From CALOBA01 sp942491465 (GTDB taxonomy: Bacteria > Pseudomonadota > Gammaproteobacteria > Chromatiales > Chromatiaceae): a stretch of 37,269 nt of DNA. The stretch spans positions 1 through 37,269 of the forward strand of contig CALOBA010000082.1 of the NCBI GenBank assembly GCA_942491465.1, given 5' to 3'. The position numbers and the translations under genes were made by a program. The notes beneath the pieces are model-generated. The model had not been told where the DNA came from. It saw nothing but the letters and a program-made list of their open reading frames with translations, and did not search any database. Shown here one piece after another: positions 1-7,951 of the stretch (its first letter is position 1; the number at the start of each line of letters is the position of its first letter).

Positions 1-343
1 AGCTGCCGGCGAGGCGGCCATCGGCGTCGAGCACCACGGCGGTATTGTGATAGAGCCCGGCGGCCCGGCGCTCGAACACCGAGCCGACGATGACCATCCC
101 CAGCTCGGCGGCCAGTCGGCCCAGGCGCCGAGTGGTCGGGCCCGGGACCGGCTCGGCCAGGTCAAACCGCGCCGGGTCCTCGTGCTGGCAGAAATAGGCG
201 CCGTTGTGCAGCTCCGCCAGCACGGCTAGCTGGCAGCCGGCCACGGCGGCGTCCCGCAGGGCGTTGGTCTGCGCGGCTGGCGTTGCCGCGTCGGCGGCTT
301 CGGGTGAGAGGCCGGTGTGTTGGATCAGGGCCAGCTTGATCAT
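1..343 (-). CDS. aguB: N-carbamoylputrescine amidase-like nitrilase (5' part only)
   Basis: Reading the minus strand from the ATG at 343 gives 114 residues that begin MIKLALIQHTGLS and run off the left edge. The segments AVLAELHNGAYFCQHEDP, LAEPVPGPTT and VIVGSVFERRAAGLYHNTAV match the N-terminal third of the carbon-nitrogen hydrolase family, specifically the N-carbamoylputrescine amidase branch. The glutamate in LAELHNG is the expected first member of the Glu-Lys-Cys triad; the Lys and Cys lie outside the window. Family members hydrolyse N-carbamoylputrescine to putrescine, CO2 and ammonia in the cytoplasm, in the agmatine route of polyamine synthesis. The gene diverges from pilY1 and shares its 328-bp upstream region. 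The specific substrate is inferred from the local motifs; another nitrilase-superfamily amidase is possible but less likely. Confidence 0.85.
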   Translation of the reverse strand, partial: MIKLALIQHTGLSPEAADAATPAAQTNALRDAAVAGCQLAVLAELHNGAYFCQHEDPARFDLAEPVPGPTTRRLGRLAAELGMVIVGSVFERRAAGLYHNTAVVLDADGRLAGS

Positions 344-671
344 GGTTGGCTTCAATCTAGTCGACTCGCGGTGCCAGGGCGATGCAGCCGAGACAGGTGT
401 TACCCTATCGGGCCTCCGTTCGAGAGGCCCGTGCGACCAATCATCGCACGAGTCAGGGTTTTCGCGATGTCCGTTCCAGAAGCCGCGACGCGCTCGGGCT
501 AGGCTTCAGGCGCAACTGAGGAGACGGTGCCCTGGGCCCTGTCCTCAGCCAAGCAAGTTTATGCCCCGGTGGGGTGTCCCAGGTGGTCGTCATCACCGCC
601 GCCGAGGCATGCCCGGTCGGGGTGTGCACGTGATGGACCGCTCGCCATGTCCACTGCCAGGAGTGCCAACG
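344..671. promoter_or_regulatory. Divergent intergenic region with a perfect 8-bp hairpin
   Basis: This 328-bp gap separates the divergent amidase and pilY1 genes, so it should hold both promoters. I see no convincing sigma-70 or sigma-54 pair. It contains a perfect inverted repeat, CGGGCCTC (409-416) and GAGGCCCG (424-431), with a 7-nt loop and no following T run. It could be a regulator site or a leader hairpin of pilY1. The translated readings that extend pilY1 upstream through this region look like non-coding sequence and lack a signal peptide. No c-di-GMP riboswitch consensus was recognised. Confidence 0.3.
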
Positions 672-3600
672 ATGTCGATCTATACAATACCAATGCGCCC
701 CCGCTTGACGCACGCTGCCGCGCTCTTGCTCGGCCTCGGCATGGGACTTGCCGCGTCGCCGGCCAGCGCCCAGATCGCCACCAAGCCGCTGACGGTCACG
801 CGCGCGGTCCGCCCGATCGTAATGCTCGCCCTGTCGAATGATCACCAGCTCTACAAGGCCGCCTATGACGATTACACCGACATCGACAACGACGGTGCGG
901 TGGAGCTGACCTACGACAACGACTACGAGTACTTCGGCTACTTCGAGCCGAACAACTGCTATCAGTACAATGGCACCGATGAGCGCTTCGAGCCGGTCGG
1001 TCAGGCGAGCAGCCACCAGTGCACCAACCTCTGGAGCGGCAACTTCTTGAACTGGGCGACCATGACCCGTATCGACCTGCTGCGGGGGGTCCTCTACGGG
1101 GGCAAGCGCAGCACCGATACCACGGCTGGAGATGTTTCTGGCGATGACCCGGGTGAGACGGTGCTGGAGCGGGCCTTGATCCCGCCGGACCTGCACGCCT
1201 TCGCGAAGGTCTATGAGCCGACCGGCGGCGCGACGGAAATGGCGCAGTATGTCCCCCCCCCCTACAGCACCCTGGATGCCATCACACTCTGTAATGTGAC
1301 CGAGGCGACCAGCGGCGAGAGTCAGTCGCTGAATACCAACGACAACCCACCCCTGATCAAGGTGGCGGACGGCGTCTATCCCGTATGGGCGTTCACCGAG
1401 GCATCGCAGTTTCGCGCGCCTTGCGCCTGGGAAAGCAACAGCAGCAGTCAGAACACCGCCCCGATGAGCGGTGACGAGTACACCGCGCGGGTCCAGGTGT
1501 GCGTGCCCGCCTTGGAAGGACCGCTATGCAAGCGCTACCCCGAGCCCGATGCCGTCATGAAGCCCATCGGCATGCTGCAAGAGTTCGGCGACGACAGGTC
1601 CCTGCGCTTCGCGCTGCTCACCGGCAGCTACGGCAACAACCTCCAAGGCGGCGTCCTGCGGCGCGCTGCGAGCTTCGTCTCCGGCAACGATGCCGATCAG
1701 AGCGACGGCGATGATCCCATGATCGATGACGAGCTCGACCTCGACACCGGCAAGTTCACCGGCAACCCCGGCATCATCAAGACGCTGGACAGCATGCGCA
1801 TCAACAAGTACGACTTCGCCACACAGGCGTATACCGATGACTGCAGCGGCGCTGGCGCGGGCGACTTGGAGAATGGCAAGTGTACAAACTGGGGCAACCC
1901 GGTCGCCGAGATCGTGCTGGAAGCGATGCGCTACCTAGCCGGCAGGGAAACCGCTACCAGTTTCTTTTCCACCGATGACTCCATCTATATCGCCGGATTG
2001 TCTACGGCGACCTGGGCGGACCCGGTGCCATCGGAAGATTGGTGCACCGACTGCAGCGTCTTGGCCGTCACCGGCGGCGTCAACTCCTTCGATCGGGATC
2101 AGCTGAGCGGCGAAGGGGACTTTGCCGTTGATCTCCCCGATGGGCTCAACGTGACCACGCAGCTGGACCTCGTCGGTAGTGCCGAGCAAATCGGCACCGA
2201 CGGCAACAATGTCTTCGTGCTCGGCGGAACCGGCGACAATATCGACGGCTACTGCTACGCCAAGGAGATCACCAGCCTGTCCGACGCCACCGGTGTGTGT
2301 CCGTCCGGCGGGCGGTTGAAAGGGGGCTGGGACGTGGCTGGTGTGTCCTACTTCAACTACATCAATGACTTGCGTGAGTCCTCCGACTACCCGGAACAGC
2401 AGGGCTTTACGACTCGCGCCATCGACATGGGCGACGGCATGCCGCATTTCATGATTCGCGCGGGCACCGCAGAGGAACCGCACTGGATCACCATCACCCC
2501 CATGTGCGTCAGCAATCCGGATCCCGACGCGACCATCATGAAGACGCAGGACGTGGTGAACGACGGCCAGGTTGTGCTGCCCGAGCACACGGCGGAGACC
2601 GGCTGGGAGCTGTGCGGACTTTGGGGTGTGTACGTGCCCAAGGATCAGCTGGTGTTTGCCCCTGGTACCTCAGATGTGGTCGCGGGAGACATCTATGCCT
2701 TCTGGGAGGATACCCCCTATGGCAGCAACTCGACGCTGGACGCGGTCTCGCGCGTGCACTTTTGTTTCGGGGAAGAGTACTGTAATCAATCCTGCGCCGA
2801 CGAACCCGACGGCAACCGAGCTTGTATCGGTTATCTGGCGCCTGGGGACAGTGGCGGCAACAAGCTGCTGCCGGAGAGCTTCGCCTTTCCCGACAGTGAG
2901 TTGCGCGTGACCAGCGCTCCGGTGCAGGTCTACAGCGATCGTAACATCTCAATGGGATACGTCATCAACGGCCTCAAGGGTAAGCAGTACCTGAGCTGGG
3001 CGGACCACTGCGATAACGGCATCGGCCACGGCAACGGCGTCTATCTGGAAGAGATCATTCGACCGCAGCTGGACGGGGGTGGGGGTGGGGAGCTGGTGAT
3101 CCCCGATTTTGAGTCCGAGTGCGAAGCCTTGTTCTCCAAGAATAAGGATGTAAAGGATTGCATTGATGAAATGGAAGCGGCCTTCTTGGCCGACGCGGCC
3201 GCGGCGGGCGACGGAGCCAGCGGCGGCATGAACTGGTTCAGCGTCGCCAACGCGGACCTCGGCATCAGCGCGGACAATGAAGATCGGCTGCCTTCATTCT
3301 GCGGCCGACGCTATAAGACCGGTGATGGCGGTCTCGGGGCCACGGACGAAGCCCCAACGCTCAAGCCGCCGCTGTGGTATGCCACCAAGTACGGCGGCTT
3401 CAACGACCTCAACGCAAACAACCAGCCAGACCTGGACGACGAGTGGGACAGTGACGCCGACGGCAACCCGGACGGCTATCACATGCTCTACGCGCCGCAG
3501 GACATCGGCGAGTCCTTTGACTCCATCCTCGATCTGATCGCCGGCGTCTCGTCGTCATCGTCAGTGGTCGCCAACTCGCTGGTGCTGCAGACCGGCACCA

Positions 3601-5735
3601 ACATCTACCAGGGCCGCTTCGACAGCGGCAGCTGGACCGGCGACCTGGTCGCCTTCCCGGTCCTGTCAGACGGCAGCCTAGGTGACATCGACTGGTCGGC
3701 AAAGGATGAGATCGAGGCGCAGTTCTCGGCCGGCACCGTCGATACCCGCTGGGACAGCGAGCGGGTGATCATGACCTCGACCGACCGTTTTCGTGCCGGC
3801 CAGCGGTTCCGGTGGGCGGACCTGAGCCAGGACCAACAGGACCTGCTCAACCGCAACCCGATTACCGACATTGTCGACGCGCCGATTGCAGGCTCCGACA
3901 ACGATACCATCGGTGCTGATCGCCTGAACTACATCCGCGGCGATCGTAGCAACGAGCTGCAGCAAGGCGGGCCGTTCCGCGATCGGATCTGGCTGTTTGC
4001 CGATGTGGTCAACTCCGACCCGGTCTATGTGGGCCGCCCACCGTACCGATATCCAGACGACATGATGCCGTCCCTCAGCTATCAGCAGTTCATTGAGGCT
4101 CACGACCAGGCCGACGAGCGCACGCCGATGCTCTACGTGGGCGCTAACGACGGCATGCTCCATGGCATCGACGCGCGAGCGAAGTCCGACGGCGGCGGTG
4201 AGGAGCGGCTTGCCTATGTGCCACGGGCAGTCTACGAGGAACTGCCTTGGCTGACATCACTCGAGTACATCGACAACCACCGCTTCTTCGTCGATGGCAA
4301 CCTGGTGGTCGGCGATGTCACCTACGGGGGTTGGTGGTCCAACGATTATAGCTGGCATACCATCTTGGTCGGCACCCTGGGTGGTGGCGGCAAGGGGGTC
4401 TTCGCCCTCGACATCACGGAGGTAACCGATGCATCGCCGTTCACCGAGACCCAGGATGACACCGCAACCAATGTGCTCTGGGATATCACGGCCAGTGATA
4501 ACTGTTACCAAACCTCCACGCCCTGCTTCCCAGACCTGGGCTACACCTTCAGTGCCCCGGCGATCTTCCACGGGCCGAGAGACTATTACTACTCGACAGA
4601 GAAGCCCCAATACGGCACCTGGTTGGTTGGGTTCGGGAACGGTTACGGATCAGATAACGGCAACGCGACGCTGTATCTGGTAAGCGCGGGCTACGGGGCC
4701 TTGGTCGATACGATCACGGTGCCTGTCCCCAGTGGGGAGACCGCGGGCGGGAACGGCCTGTCGTCTATTGCCCCCGTCGACATCGATGGGGACTTCCGGG
4801 TGGATTACATCTATGCCGGCGACTTGAAGGGCCACATCTGGCGCTTTGAGCCCAGTACCTACTACTTGTACGGCAAGTGGACCCTAAGCTTCAACGGCAA
4901 GCCGCTGTTTACCGCCAAGGATGAGCACAATACCCCGCAGTCGATCACGATTCGCCCGGATGTCTTTAAGCATGAGCGCGGTGGTGTCATGGTCGTGTTT
5001 GGTACCGGCAAGTACTTCGAGGATACCGATGCGCAACCGGATACCTCGAAGTTCAACAGCATCTACGGCGTTTGGGACCCGAGCGCTGTCGATTCCCTTG
5101 TTGGCCGCTCGTTTGACGGTAACGTCACGCCCGCTGAACTCCTAGAGCAGGAGTTTCTTGCCCAGGCGACCAAGGAAGGGTTCGATGTGCGGGTGACCAG
5201 CACCTACCCGATGACCTGGTATGCGGGCGATAATCTACCAGCTTACCCAGACGCCGACGGCTATCTGGGTTGGAGGCTGGACCTGAAAGACCCAAGCGAC
5301 CCCGAGAGCCCGACAGGCGAGATGATCGTGGCCGATATCGTCTCTCGAGGCGCACGCGTCATCTTTACCACCATGATCCCGTCGGAAGAGCCATGTGACT
5401 ATGGTGGCGATGGCTGGATGATCGAGCTGAGCAGTCTCTCCGGCGGGCGTCCCGATGGCGTGCTCTTCGATCTGGACTGGGACGGCGGCTTCAGCGCGAC
5501 CGATATGGCCAGCTTCACCTATAGGGACAAGACGACGGAGGAGGTCGTGACCGCCAATGTGGCGCCCAACGCGAAGAAGTCGAGCATTGGCGTCGTGCAG
5601 CAGCCGGCGCTGGTGTCGGCCGGTTCATCAGAGTACAAGTTCTCCAGCGGCGGCATGCCGGCCGCGGTGGAGGTCACGCGCGAGAACCCCGGGCAGGATC
5701 GGGGCGGGCGACAGTCCTGGCTGCAGCTCCGCTGA
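672..5735 (+). CDS. pilY1: PilY1 / PilC-type type IV pilus tip adhesin
   Basis: PilY1 is a secreted, pilus-tip protein needed for pilus extension, adhesion and surface sensing. The ATG at 672 is preferred because AGGAG (659-663) sits 8 nt upstream and a signal peptide ending in ASPASAQ follows; an ATG at 693 is an alternative. The product is 1687 aa, long for the family. The N-terminal part has the family segments ending in RIDLLRGVLYGGKRSTDT, but no DxSxS MIDAS of a von Willebrand A domain is visible. From about residue 1110 the PilC-type beta-propeller follows, with NSDPVYVGRPP and PMLYVGANDGMLHGIDA. The calcium loop DxDxDxxxD is at residues 1370-1378, in DIDGDFRVDYIYAGDLKG. A second EF-hand-like loop (DIDNDGAVE) lies near residue 75. 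The end, GRQSWLQLR, is typical of the family. A C10 tract at 1253-1262 interrupts the coding sequence in frame. The minor pilins it works with are encoded convergently further right. Confidence 0.95.
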   Translation: MSIYTIPMRPRLTHAAALLLGLGMGLAASPASAQIATKPLTVTRAVRPIVMLALSNDHQLYKAAYDDYTDIDNDGAVELTYDNDYEYFGYFEPNNCYQYNGTDERFEPVGQASSHQCTNLWSGNFLNWATMTRIDLLRGVLYGGKRSTDTTAGDVSGDDPGETVLERALIPPDLHAFAKVYEPTGGATEMAQYVPPPYSTLDAITLCNVTEATSGESQSLNTNDNPPLIKVADGVYPVWAFTEASQFRAPCAWESNSSSQNTAPMSGDEYTARVQVCVPALEGPLCKRYPEPDAVMKPIGMLQEFGDDRSLRFALLTGSYGNNLQGGVLRRAASFVSGNDADQSDGDDPMIDDELDLDTGKFTGNPGIIKTLDSMRINKYDFATQAYTDDCSGAGAGDLENGKCTNWGNPVAEIVLEAMRYLAGRETATSFFSTDDSIYIAGLSTATWADPVPSEDWCTDCSVLAVTGGVNSFDRDQLSGEGDFAVDLPDGLNVTTQLDLVGSAEQIGTDGNNVFVLGGTGDNIDGYCYAKEITSLSDATGVCPSGGRLKGGWDVAGVSYFNYINDLRESSDYPEQQGFTTRAIDMGDGMPHFMIRAGTAEEPHWITITPMCVSNPDPDATIMKTQDVVNDGQVVLPEHTAETGWELCGLWGVYVPKDQLVFAPGTSDVVAGDIYAFWEDTPYGSNSTLDAVSRVHFCFGEEYCNQSCADEPDGNRACIGYLAPGDSGGNKLLPESFAFPDSELRVTSAPVQVYSDRNISMGYVINGLKGKQYLSWADHCDNGIGHGNGVYLEEIIRPQLDGGGGGELVIPDFESECEALFSKNKDVKDCIDEMEAAFLADAAAAGDGASGGMNWFSVANADLGISADNEDRLPSFCGRRYKTGDGGLGATDEAPTLKPPLWYATKYGGFNDLNANNQPDLDDEWDSDADGNPDGYHMLYAPQDIGESFDSILDLIAGVSSSSSVVANSLVLQTGTNIYQGRFDSGSWTGDLVAFPVLSDGSLGDIDWSAKDEIEAQFSAGTVDTRWDSERVIMTSTDRFRAGQRFRWADLSQDQQDLLNRNPITDIVDAPIAGSDNDTIGADRLNYIRGDRSNELQQGGPFRDRIWLFADVVNSDPVYVGRPPYRYPDDMMPSLSYQQFIEAHDQADERTPMLYVGANDGMLHGIDARAKSDGGGEERLAYVPRAVYEELPWLTSLEYIDNHRFFVDGNLVVGDVTYGGWWSNDYSWHTILVGTLGGGGKGVFALDITEVTDASPFTETQDDTATNVLWDITASDNCYQTSTPCFPDLGYTFSAPAIFHGPRDYYYSTEKPQYGTWLVGFGNGYGSDNGNATLYLVSAGYGALVDTITVPVPSGETAGGNGLSSIAPVDIDGDFRVDYIYAGDLKGHIWRFEPSTYYLYGKWTLSFNGKPLFTAKDEHNTPQSITIRPDVFKHERGGVMVVFGTGKYFEDTDAQPDTSKFNSIYGVWDPSAVDSLVGRSFDGNVTPAELLEQEFLAQATKEGFDVRVTSTYPMTWYAGDNLPAYPDADGYLGWRLDLKDPSDPESPTGEMIVADIVSRGARVIFTTMIPSEEPCDYGGDGWMIELSSLSGGRPDGVLFDLDWDGGFSATDMASFTYRDKTTEEVVTANVAPNAKKSSIGVVQQPALVSAGSSEYKFSSGGMPAAVEVTRENPGQDRGGRQSWLQLR
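1253..1262 (+). repeat. C10 homopolymer inside pilY1
   Basis: Ten consecutive C residues encode Val-Pro-Pro-Pro near residue 195 of PilY1. In the sequence as given the frame is open. Removing one C brings in a TGA, and adding one C a TAA, each within about 15 codons after the tract. Length change by slipped-strand mispairing would therefore switch off the full-length adhesin. The tract is visible directly; variability is an inference. Confidence 0.9.
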
Positions 5736-5780
5736 GCGCCTGACGGAGGGCATGCCTTGACGGCATCGTTGCGGGTTGCC

Positions 5781-5816
5781 GGTTGCCGGCCGGCAGCCTC
5801 GGCGGTGCGTTTTTTT
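5781..5816 (+). terminator. Possible terminator after pilY1
   Basis: A GC-rich dyad (GGTTGC, 5781-5786, with GCAGCC, 5793-5798) is followed, after 11 nt, by a run of seven T (5810-5816). The dyad-to-T distance is larger than in a canonical intrinsic terminator, so this is a weak call. It would separate pilY1 from the collagen-like gene, whose own promoter must then lie between 5817 and 5981. Confidence 0.35.
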
Positions 5817-5981
5817 GCTGATCGGTTGTTGCAACCTGATGGAGATCACTTGCGCAACGGCGTTGGGCCGGCGGGCATATCGGTGAACTTGTGCGTCACT
5901 TCTCATCGCCGCGATGCAGATTCGGCCATCCTGAGGGTGCAGTTCAAGGTGATTTCACAGAATACTTGGGAGCCGTCAAGA

Positions 5982-7328
5982 ATGAATACCCGCGCAGCAA
6001 CCTCAACCTCCCTTCGCTCGGCCATGGCCGTTTGCGCTGGACTCTTCCTCATCTCGCAAGCAGGCGCCGTCGTTGCTGCTGGTAATGGCAACAATGGCCG
6101 AGGGCTCGGCGTCGCCGAGACGGCGGTCTCCGTCTCCTCGCTTGCCGCTGGACTCGGTCAGCCCGTCATCACTGAGGTCTATGCCGATCTGACCAGCAGC
6201 ACCCTCTACATCACCGGCGACAATTTTAAAGGGCAGGGCCGCGGTCGCAACGCACGCCCGTTGACGGTACTGCTCGGTGAGATTGGCGATATCTCCGAGT
6301 TCTGCGTCGCCGATACCGCCTCGGCGCCGCATACCCTGACCTGCGACCTCTCCGAGGAGGGGCTTCCCGCGGACGGGGACTACTTGCTCACGGTCGCAAA
6401 GAACGGCCGGGGGCTTGGGGCGGATTTCGAAGTCACCATCGGTGCGGTTGGACCCGAAGGTCCAGTGGGGCCGGCGGGCGTTGTTGGTCCGCAGGGTGAG
6501 CAAGGCGTCGCCGGTCCAGTAGGTCCCGAAGGGCCGGCGGGTCCTGTGGGTGAGCAAGGCGTCGCCGGTCCGGCAGGTCCGCAGGGCGATCAAGGCGTCG
6601 CGGGACCGGAAGGCCCGCAGGGCGAGCAAGGCGTCGCCGGTCCGGCAGGTCCGCAGGGTGAGCAAGGCGTCGCGGGACCGGAAGGCCCGCAGGGCGAGCA
6701 AGGCGTCGCCGGTCCGGCAGGTCCGCAGGGTGAGCAAGGCGTCGCCGGCCCGGCGGGTCAGCAGGGCGAGCAAGGCGTCGCGGGACCAGCAGGCCCGACG
6801 GGGCCGGTAGGACCGCAGGGCGCACAAGGTTCAGATGGGCCCGCAGGCCCGCAGGGTGAGCAAGGTCTCACGGGGCCGGAAGGTCCGCAGGGCCCGATGG
6901 GGCCTCCAGGAACGGCGGGCGCCCTTGATTATCTGCTGGTGGCGTTGCCGGATTTTCAGATCCCGATGATTCCAGGTGTGCGCGTGGAGGCAACAGGCAC
7001 CTGCCCGACTGGTACGCAGTTGATCACTGGTGGTTACAGCGTCACCTTGGCACCCGACTTTTTCTCTGACCCGGAGCCCTCAACAGACGTGGTGGTCGTC
7101 GGCAGTCGACCGATCTCAATGACCCAGTGGCAGGTCGAGCTGATGATCCCGGACGACTACGTGGCGGATAGTGTGGGCCCGACGGACTCGGTGTTCGATC
7201 CGATGCAGTCAGATCCCATGATGTCGGACCCAATGCAGTCAGGCCCGATGATGTCGACGATCAACCCAAGCTCGAATCCAGTTGCCTACGTGCAGATGAA
7301 TCTGACTTGCGCCGAGGTTGTCGAGTAG
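5982..7328 (+). CDS. Secreted IPT/TIG-like and collagen-like repeat protein
   Basis: The ATG at 5982 has GGGAG at 5968-5972 and opens a signal peptide (core MAVCAGLFLISQAGAVVAAG), giving 448 aa. Residues about 55-150 look like one IPT/TIG Ig-like domain (PVITEVYADLTSSTLYITGDNF to GDYLLTVAKNG). Residues 154-315 are 54 uninterrupted Gly-X-Y triplets, mostly a 12-residue unit GEQGVAGP(A/E)GPQ, so a collagen-like triple helix is expected. The C-terminal part has two Cys-bearing blocks (GTCPTGTQLITGGY and YVQMNLTCAE) of the kind found at the end of bacterial collagen-like proteins, plus four Met-rich pentapeptides at residues 406-425. It is probably exported and surface-exposed or fibrous. Location beside pilY1 suggests a part in adhesion or pilus function, but that is inference and I recognise no named gene. 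Confidence 0.85.
   Translation: MNTRAATSTSLRSAMAVCAGLFLISQAGAVVAAGNGNNGRGLGVAETAVSVSSLAAGLGQPVITEVYADLTSSTLYITGDNFKGQGRGRNARPLTVLLGEIGDISEFCVADTASAPHTLTCDLSEEGLPADGDYLLTVAKNGRGLGADFEVTIGAVGPEGPVGPAGVVGPQGEQGVAGPVGPEGPAGPVGEQGVAGPAGPQGDQGVAGPEGPQGEQGVAGPAGPQGEQGVAGPEGPQGEQGVAGPAGPQGEQGVAGPAGQQGEQGVAGPAGPTGPVGPQGAQGSDGPAGPQGEQGLTGPEGPQGPMGPPGTAGALDYLLVALPDFQIPMIPGVRVEATGTCPTGTQLITGGYSVTLAPDFFSDPEPSTDVVVVGSRPISMTQWQVELMIPDDYVADSVGPTDSVFDPMQSDPMMSDPMQSGPMMSTINPSSNPVAYVQMNLTCAEVVE
6441..6926 (+). repeat. Collagen-type tandem repeat (36-bp unit)
   Basis: The segment codes for 54 Gly-X-Y triplets. The core (about 6497-6785) is built from near-identical 36-bp units encoding GEQGVAGPAGPQ, with an alternation of GPA and GPE that gives a 72-bp higher-order period. 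Near-identity at the DNA level implies recent expansion, so repeat number is likely to differ between strains. Confidence 0.9.
7197..7256 (+). repeat. Four 15-bp repeats encoding DPM(Q/M)S
   Basis: Four consecutive 15-bp units encode DPMQS, DPMMS, DPMQS and GPMMS (residues 406-425 of the collagen-like protein). They sit between the segment ending WQVELMIPDDY and the final NPVAYVQMNLTCAE strand. The unit looks like an expansion inside a loop of the C-terminal domain. The methionine density is unusual for a secreted protein. Confidence 0.85.
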
Positions 7329-7380
7329 GGGTCTCGCCGCCGCCACGCGGCGGCGCCTATCCCAGGCCAACCCGGAGCAA

Positions 7381-7414
7381 ACAGCCGGTCCCTCGCGGTA
7401 CCGGCTGTCCTTTT
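7381..7414 (+). terminator. Intrinsic terminator of the collagen-like gene
   Basis: ACAGCCGGT (7381-7389) pairs perfectly with ACCGGCTGT (7400-7408) across a 10-nt loop, followed by CCTTTT. It lies 53 bp after the stop codon of the collagen-like gene and 4 bp before the end of the convergent pilX gene. It may work weakly in both directions. A second GC-rich hairpin (GCCGCCGC/GCGGCGGC) lies just upstream. Confidence 0.75.
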
Positions 7415-7417
7415 GCG

Positions 7418-7951
7418 TCAGCGCCGATATGTGGTTTGCAGCGCGATATGCGTGCCATCCGAGCGGCCGATACCGAGTGCGCTGATGCGATAGACAACAT
7501 GCTCGACATCGTAGTACTTATTGCCGAGCACCACGCTGCTGCCGAGGTCCGCGCTCAGTCCGATCTGCTCGATGATGTAACGCGGCTGAGCGGCGACCTC
7601 GTCGATGGTCTTGGAGTAAGACAGCGAGTTGGTTGCGTCGAGTTCAAGCGCGCTAGGTGCGGTGTCGCCTGCGAAATACAGACCAATCGTGCCGAAGACG
7701 GGTGGCGAAGCGGTGTTGTCGAGCAGCGACTCGGCCTCCCTCAACGCCGCCTCGGCCGCCTGAAATGCCAGGTAACGGTCGTGGTTATTGCCGGCCAGCC
7801 TTGCCTCGGTGCGCGCATGCATCGTGGTGATGAGCCCGAGCAATGTGATTATGAGCAGGAACAGCATACCGACGGCCAGCACGCTGCCCCTGCACCCCGC
7901 ACGGGGGGCAGCCTGAGCCGCGGTGAGGGACAAACGCTTGTGGATGTTCAC
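7418..7951 (-). CDS. pilX: PilX, type IV pilus minor pilin
   Basis: The 177-aa product has the PilX N-terminal pattern GSVLAVGMLFLLIITLLGLITTMHARTE followed by RYLAFQAAEAALREAE. The short basic leader precedes a hydrophobic helix that lacks the Glu at position 5 of the mature protein, as expected for PilX/GspK-like subunits. PilX caps the minor-pilin complex that primes pilus assembly and connects to PilY1. The GTG start (7949-7951) overlaps the TGA of pilW in a GTGA junction, so translation is probably coupled. It is the last gene of the fimT-pilV-pilW-pilX operon and converges on the collagen-like gene. The family call is strong; the exact start rests on the overlap. Confidence 0.88.
   Translation of the reverse strand: MNIHKRLSLTAAQAAPRAGCRGSVLAVGMLFLLIITLLGLITTMHARTEARLAGNNHDRYLAFQAAEAALREAESLLDNTASPPVFGTIGLYFAGDTAPSALELDATNSLSYSKTIDEVAAQPRYIIEQIGLSADLGSSVVLGNKYYDVEHVVYRISALGIGRSDGTHIALQTTYRR

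Noticed and set aside
3075..3090. G-rich tract in pilY1 as a G-quadruplex or phase-variable tract
   Set aside because: Only three G runs are present and they are interrupted by T, coding for a short glycine linker. Neither a four-run quadruplex nor a long homopolymer is formed.
6441..6926. Regular repeats that could be mistaken for a CRISPR array
   Set aside because: The period is 36 bp without unique spacers, and the frame encodes perfect Gly-X-Y triplets.
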